Below, in pieces: positions 61,875 through 64,000 of a stretch of 64,000 nt of DNA. The DNA lies in the NCBI RefSeq assembly GCF_047495875.1, contig NC_092480.1:1860001-1924000 (forward strand), read 5' to 3'. The position numbers were made by a program, and so were the translations under genes. How positions within the stretch are numbered: the first letter of the stretch is position 1; each line of letters begins with the position of its first letter. Under the pieces are notes generated by a model, which was not told the origin of the DNA, ran no database searches, and was given only the letters and a program-made list of their open reading frames with translations. This stretch comes from Pithys albifrons albifrons (lineage: Eukaryota; Chordata; Aves; Passeriformes; Thamnophilidae).

Positions 61875-62875
61875 GTTTTGATGAGGTCAATGCAAATGTT
61901 CCTCCTCCCCATCCCGCTCGGTGCACACACCCCAGTGGGAGGTTTCACTCACTCAGATACTTCCTCCTACCTGAAAGCTTCAGAGGGAGCTGCTGAAAAT
62001 AAAGCTGGGAAGGGTTAAAATGGACAGTGGCACATCCCTGAGGAACCCACGGGCTGGAAATCACATCTGTATCCCTGCAGCTGCCTTTGCATGGTGAACA
62101 CTTCGCATGTTCACAGTCCTGGAACTCCTTGCAGAAGACCATGTGGAGGAGCACCCAGTCCTGTTTCCAGCCCTAGTCCAGGCTTTTCTTGAAGGCCAAG
62201 CAGCTCCAGAAAGTGTGGAAGACCCAGCCAGGATACATCCTTGTAGAAATGTTCAAGTACAGCTTCTACTCCTGCTTGGAGAAAGGTGGATTGGGAAGGG
62301 CCAAGAGCCTGGGAAGGGCTGGTCTCTCCCCAGCACCTCTCCCAGCCTTCACTGATGGACACAGCATTTTGTTTTAAGTGACAGATCACTTATGTGGCTC
62401 TTCTCCAGTCATTTTGGCTCTGCCCCTCCAACAAGACATGAAAAAAGAAGATTGAGTTTCTCTTTTGTCTCCTTGCTCTTGCCTGGATTTCCCCATTTCC
62501 CCCCAGGCCATTGGCTGCTTTCAAGGCTGATTTTGCAAGGGCTGTTGGGGCAGAGCTGGGGGTGAACTCTGTGGGACACTGAGCACTTCCCCATTCCTGG
62601 AGGCAGGAGGGGCCCATCCCACTCACCTTCCTCCTCCCTGGGACAGGAACAGGTAAAGGCCAGAGAGAAACCCAGGAGTGACACCCAACAATTACAGGTG
62701 ATGACCCTGGAGAGGTTTCCCTGAGCAGAGGTCACTGCAGAGCCTGTTCCCAGGGATGGCTGTGCTGAGGGCAGGGACTTCCAGCCATCCTCATGAGCCA
62801 CACACGGAGTGCACAACACTCCAGAGGAGCTGGACCCCAGCAAGGAGGAGGGAAAGGCCTTTCTTGCCCCCTACA
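61875..62875. other. Upstream flank of PLET1-like gene
   Basis: Unique sequence; no conserved ORF seen. Confidence 0.4.
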
Positions 62876-62877
62876 GA

Positions 62878-63095
62878 TCACAGAACCACAGGATCAAGGA
62901 TGGAAGAGACCTTCAAGACAATCCAGTCCAACCATCAACTCAGCACCACCACAATGACTCCTAAACCACATCCCCAGTGCCACATCCAGACCCCTCAACA
63001 CTTCCAGTGACTCCACCACCTCCCTGGGCAACTTATTCCAAAGCCTGACCACACTTTCAGTGAAAACTTTTCTCCCAGTATCAGTTGTGCACCTG
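62878..63095 (-). mobile_element. CR1 LINE 3' end, antisense, older copy
   Basis: Reading the minus strand: an ORF2 C-terminal remnant (GRKVFTESVVRLWNKLPREV), then ESLEVLRGLDVAL, and the tail GGTTGGACTGGATTGTCTTG with CCTGTGGTTCTGTGAT. More diverged than the other copies. Confidence 0.75.
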
Positions 63096-63636
63096 CCCTG
63101 GGGAAGGGGATGTATCACCCACAGGAAGCCCCTGGAGGCATTTTGGATGTCCTCATGCTGCAGTTTTGCCAAGCCCACTCCATCCTCCTCCTCCCTGGCT
63201 CTGCTGAGTCACTGGGGAGTGGGAGGTCTGGGTTTCCCTCCCTGTGCTTACCTTGCCTTGGTCCAGCCCCAGAGCACCTCACCCAGGTGGGTTTCAGCAC
63301 CCACCAGTGGTCTGAAGGCTTAGAAACTGGTGTGGTAAATGTTTCAAATGAGAGTTGAACAGAAATGGGAGAGAAAAGGTAAGTGCAAGAACAGGAATAA
63401 GGGAGTTCAGGACAAGCAGAGTAAGAGGTGAGCAGCAGGATGAGGCCAGGGGAAGAGAGGATGTGTTGGAATTGCTGAAACCTGCCAGTGATGCTGCCAC
63501 TGGTCAGAGGAAACCTTGGCCCTAAAGCAGAGAGAGTGGAGATCTTTGCCAAGCTCACAGAATCAAAGGCACCAGCAGAGCCTCCTTTCCTGGTGGTTTT
63601 GCCCTTGCCTTCTGCCCCCCTGGGAGCTTCTCTGGG

Positions 63637-63715
63637 CAGTGCCAGTGGCTCCTTTGATGCCCAGTGCCAGTGGCTCCTTTGATGCCCAGTGCCAGTGGCT
63701 CCTTTGATCCCCAGT
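63637..63715. repeat. 25-bp triplication
   Basis: Three near-identical copies of CAGTGCCAGTGGCTCCTTTG + ATGCC. Confidence 0.85.
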
Positions 63716-64000
63716 GTCAGCACAGGGCTGAGCTCAGGACTCTGCTCATCCCCCCCCAGTGCTGAGGAGCAGGAGAGGGTTCTTCAAAGGGAATGCTCTT
63801 CTCCATCTACTGACCAACCTTTTCTGGAAGCACCATAAGGAACACAGAACATGGAAAGTTAAGTCAGCAATGTGAGAGCCAGTGGAGTGGGGAAAAGCCA
63901 GTGGCAGTGGAGCAGAGGGTTTTGCAAGCACAGCCTCCCTGTGATGCTGTTTGCCCTGGGCAGTTTCACATAAAGTCTCCTTGCAAAAGCTCTGTGCCAT

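Overview
The window is bird nuclear DNA, most likely from a songbird. CR1 LINE 3' ends, with the ORF2 C-terminus and an ATTCTATG-type tail, occur on both strands. One tRNA-Ile-headed SINE with a CR1 tail (51.6-51.75 kb) resembles the passerine TguSINE1 family. Introns are compact, CpG-rich promoters are common, and minisatellites are very dense, as on avian microchromosomes. The species and chromosome are inferences. Gene order matches human 11q23.1.

Layout: the 3' part of NKAPD1 (+, 146-3444); SDHD (+, 6118-9437); IL18 (-, coding 11481-15020, probable promoter near 17.8 kb); TEX12 (+, 20350-22561); BCO2 (+, inferred first exon 27496, main exons 33419-45845); PTS (+, 48215-52170); and a PLET1-like GPI-anchored glycoprotein (-, 59177-61795). 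I assembled every gene exon by exon from splice sites, codon phase and similarity to the known families. TIMM8B, which mammals carry between NKAPD1 and SDHD, was not found. The genes share synteny, not one pathway: respiratory complex II (SDHD), cytokine (IL18), meiotic synaptonemal complex (TEX12), carotenoid cleavage (BCO2), tetrahydrobiopterin synthesis (PTS), a surface glycoprotein (PLET1-like) and a nuclear Lys/Ser-rich protein (NKAPD1).

The space between exons is dominated by two kinds of sequence. First, CR1 fragments, several ending in the same perfect or near-perfect palindrome of about 80 bp. Second, about twenty tandem arrays with units from 4 to about 105 bp. The arrays are not placed evenly: in SDHD all three 5' splice sites lead directly into arrays, two of which copy the donor itself many times, and arrays also lie in or next to the SDHD, TEX12, BCO2 and PTS promoters.

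Other points of note are a 9-nt IL18 micro-exon, a GC-AG intron in TEX12, a long inverted repeat with arms of about 300 bp between TEX12 and BCO2, a 500-bp expansion of a CR1 tail, and an array of about 40 acceptor-like units between PTS and PLET1. No rRNA, functional tRNA, CRISPR or prokaryotic feature was seen.
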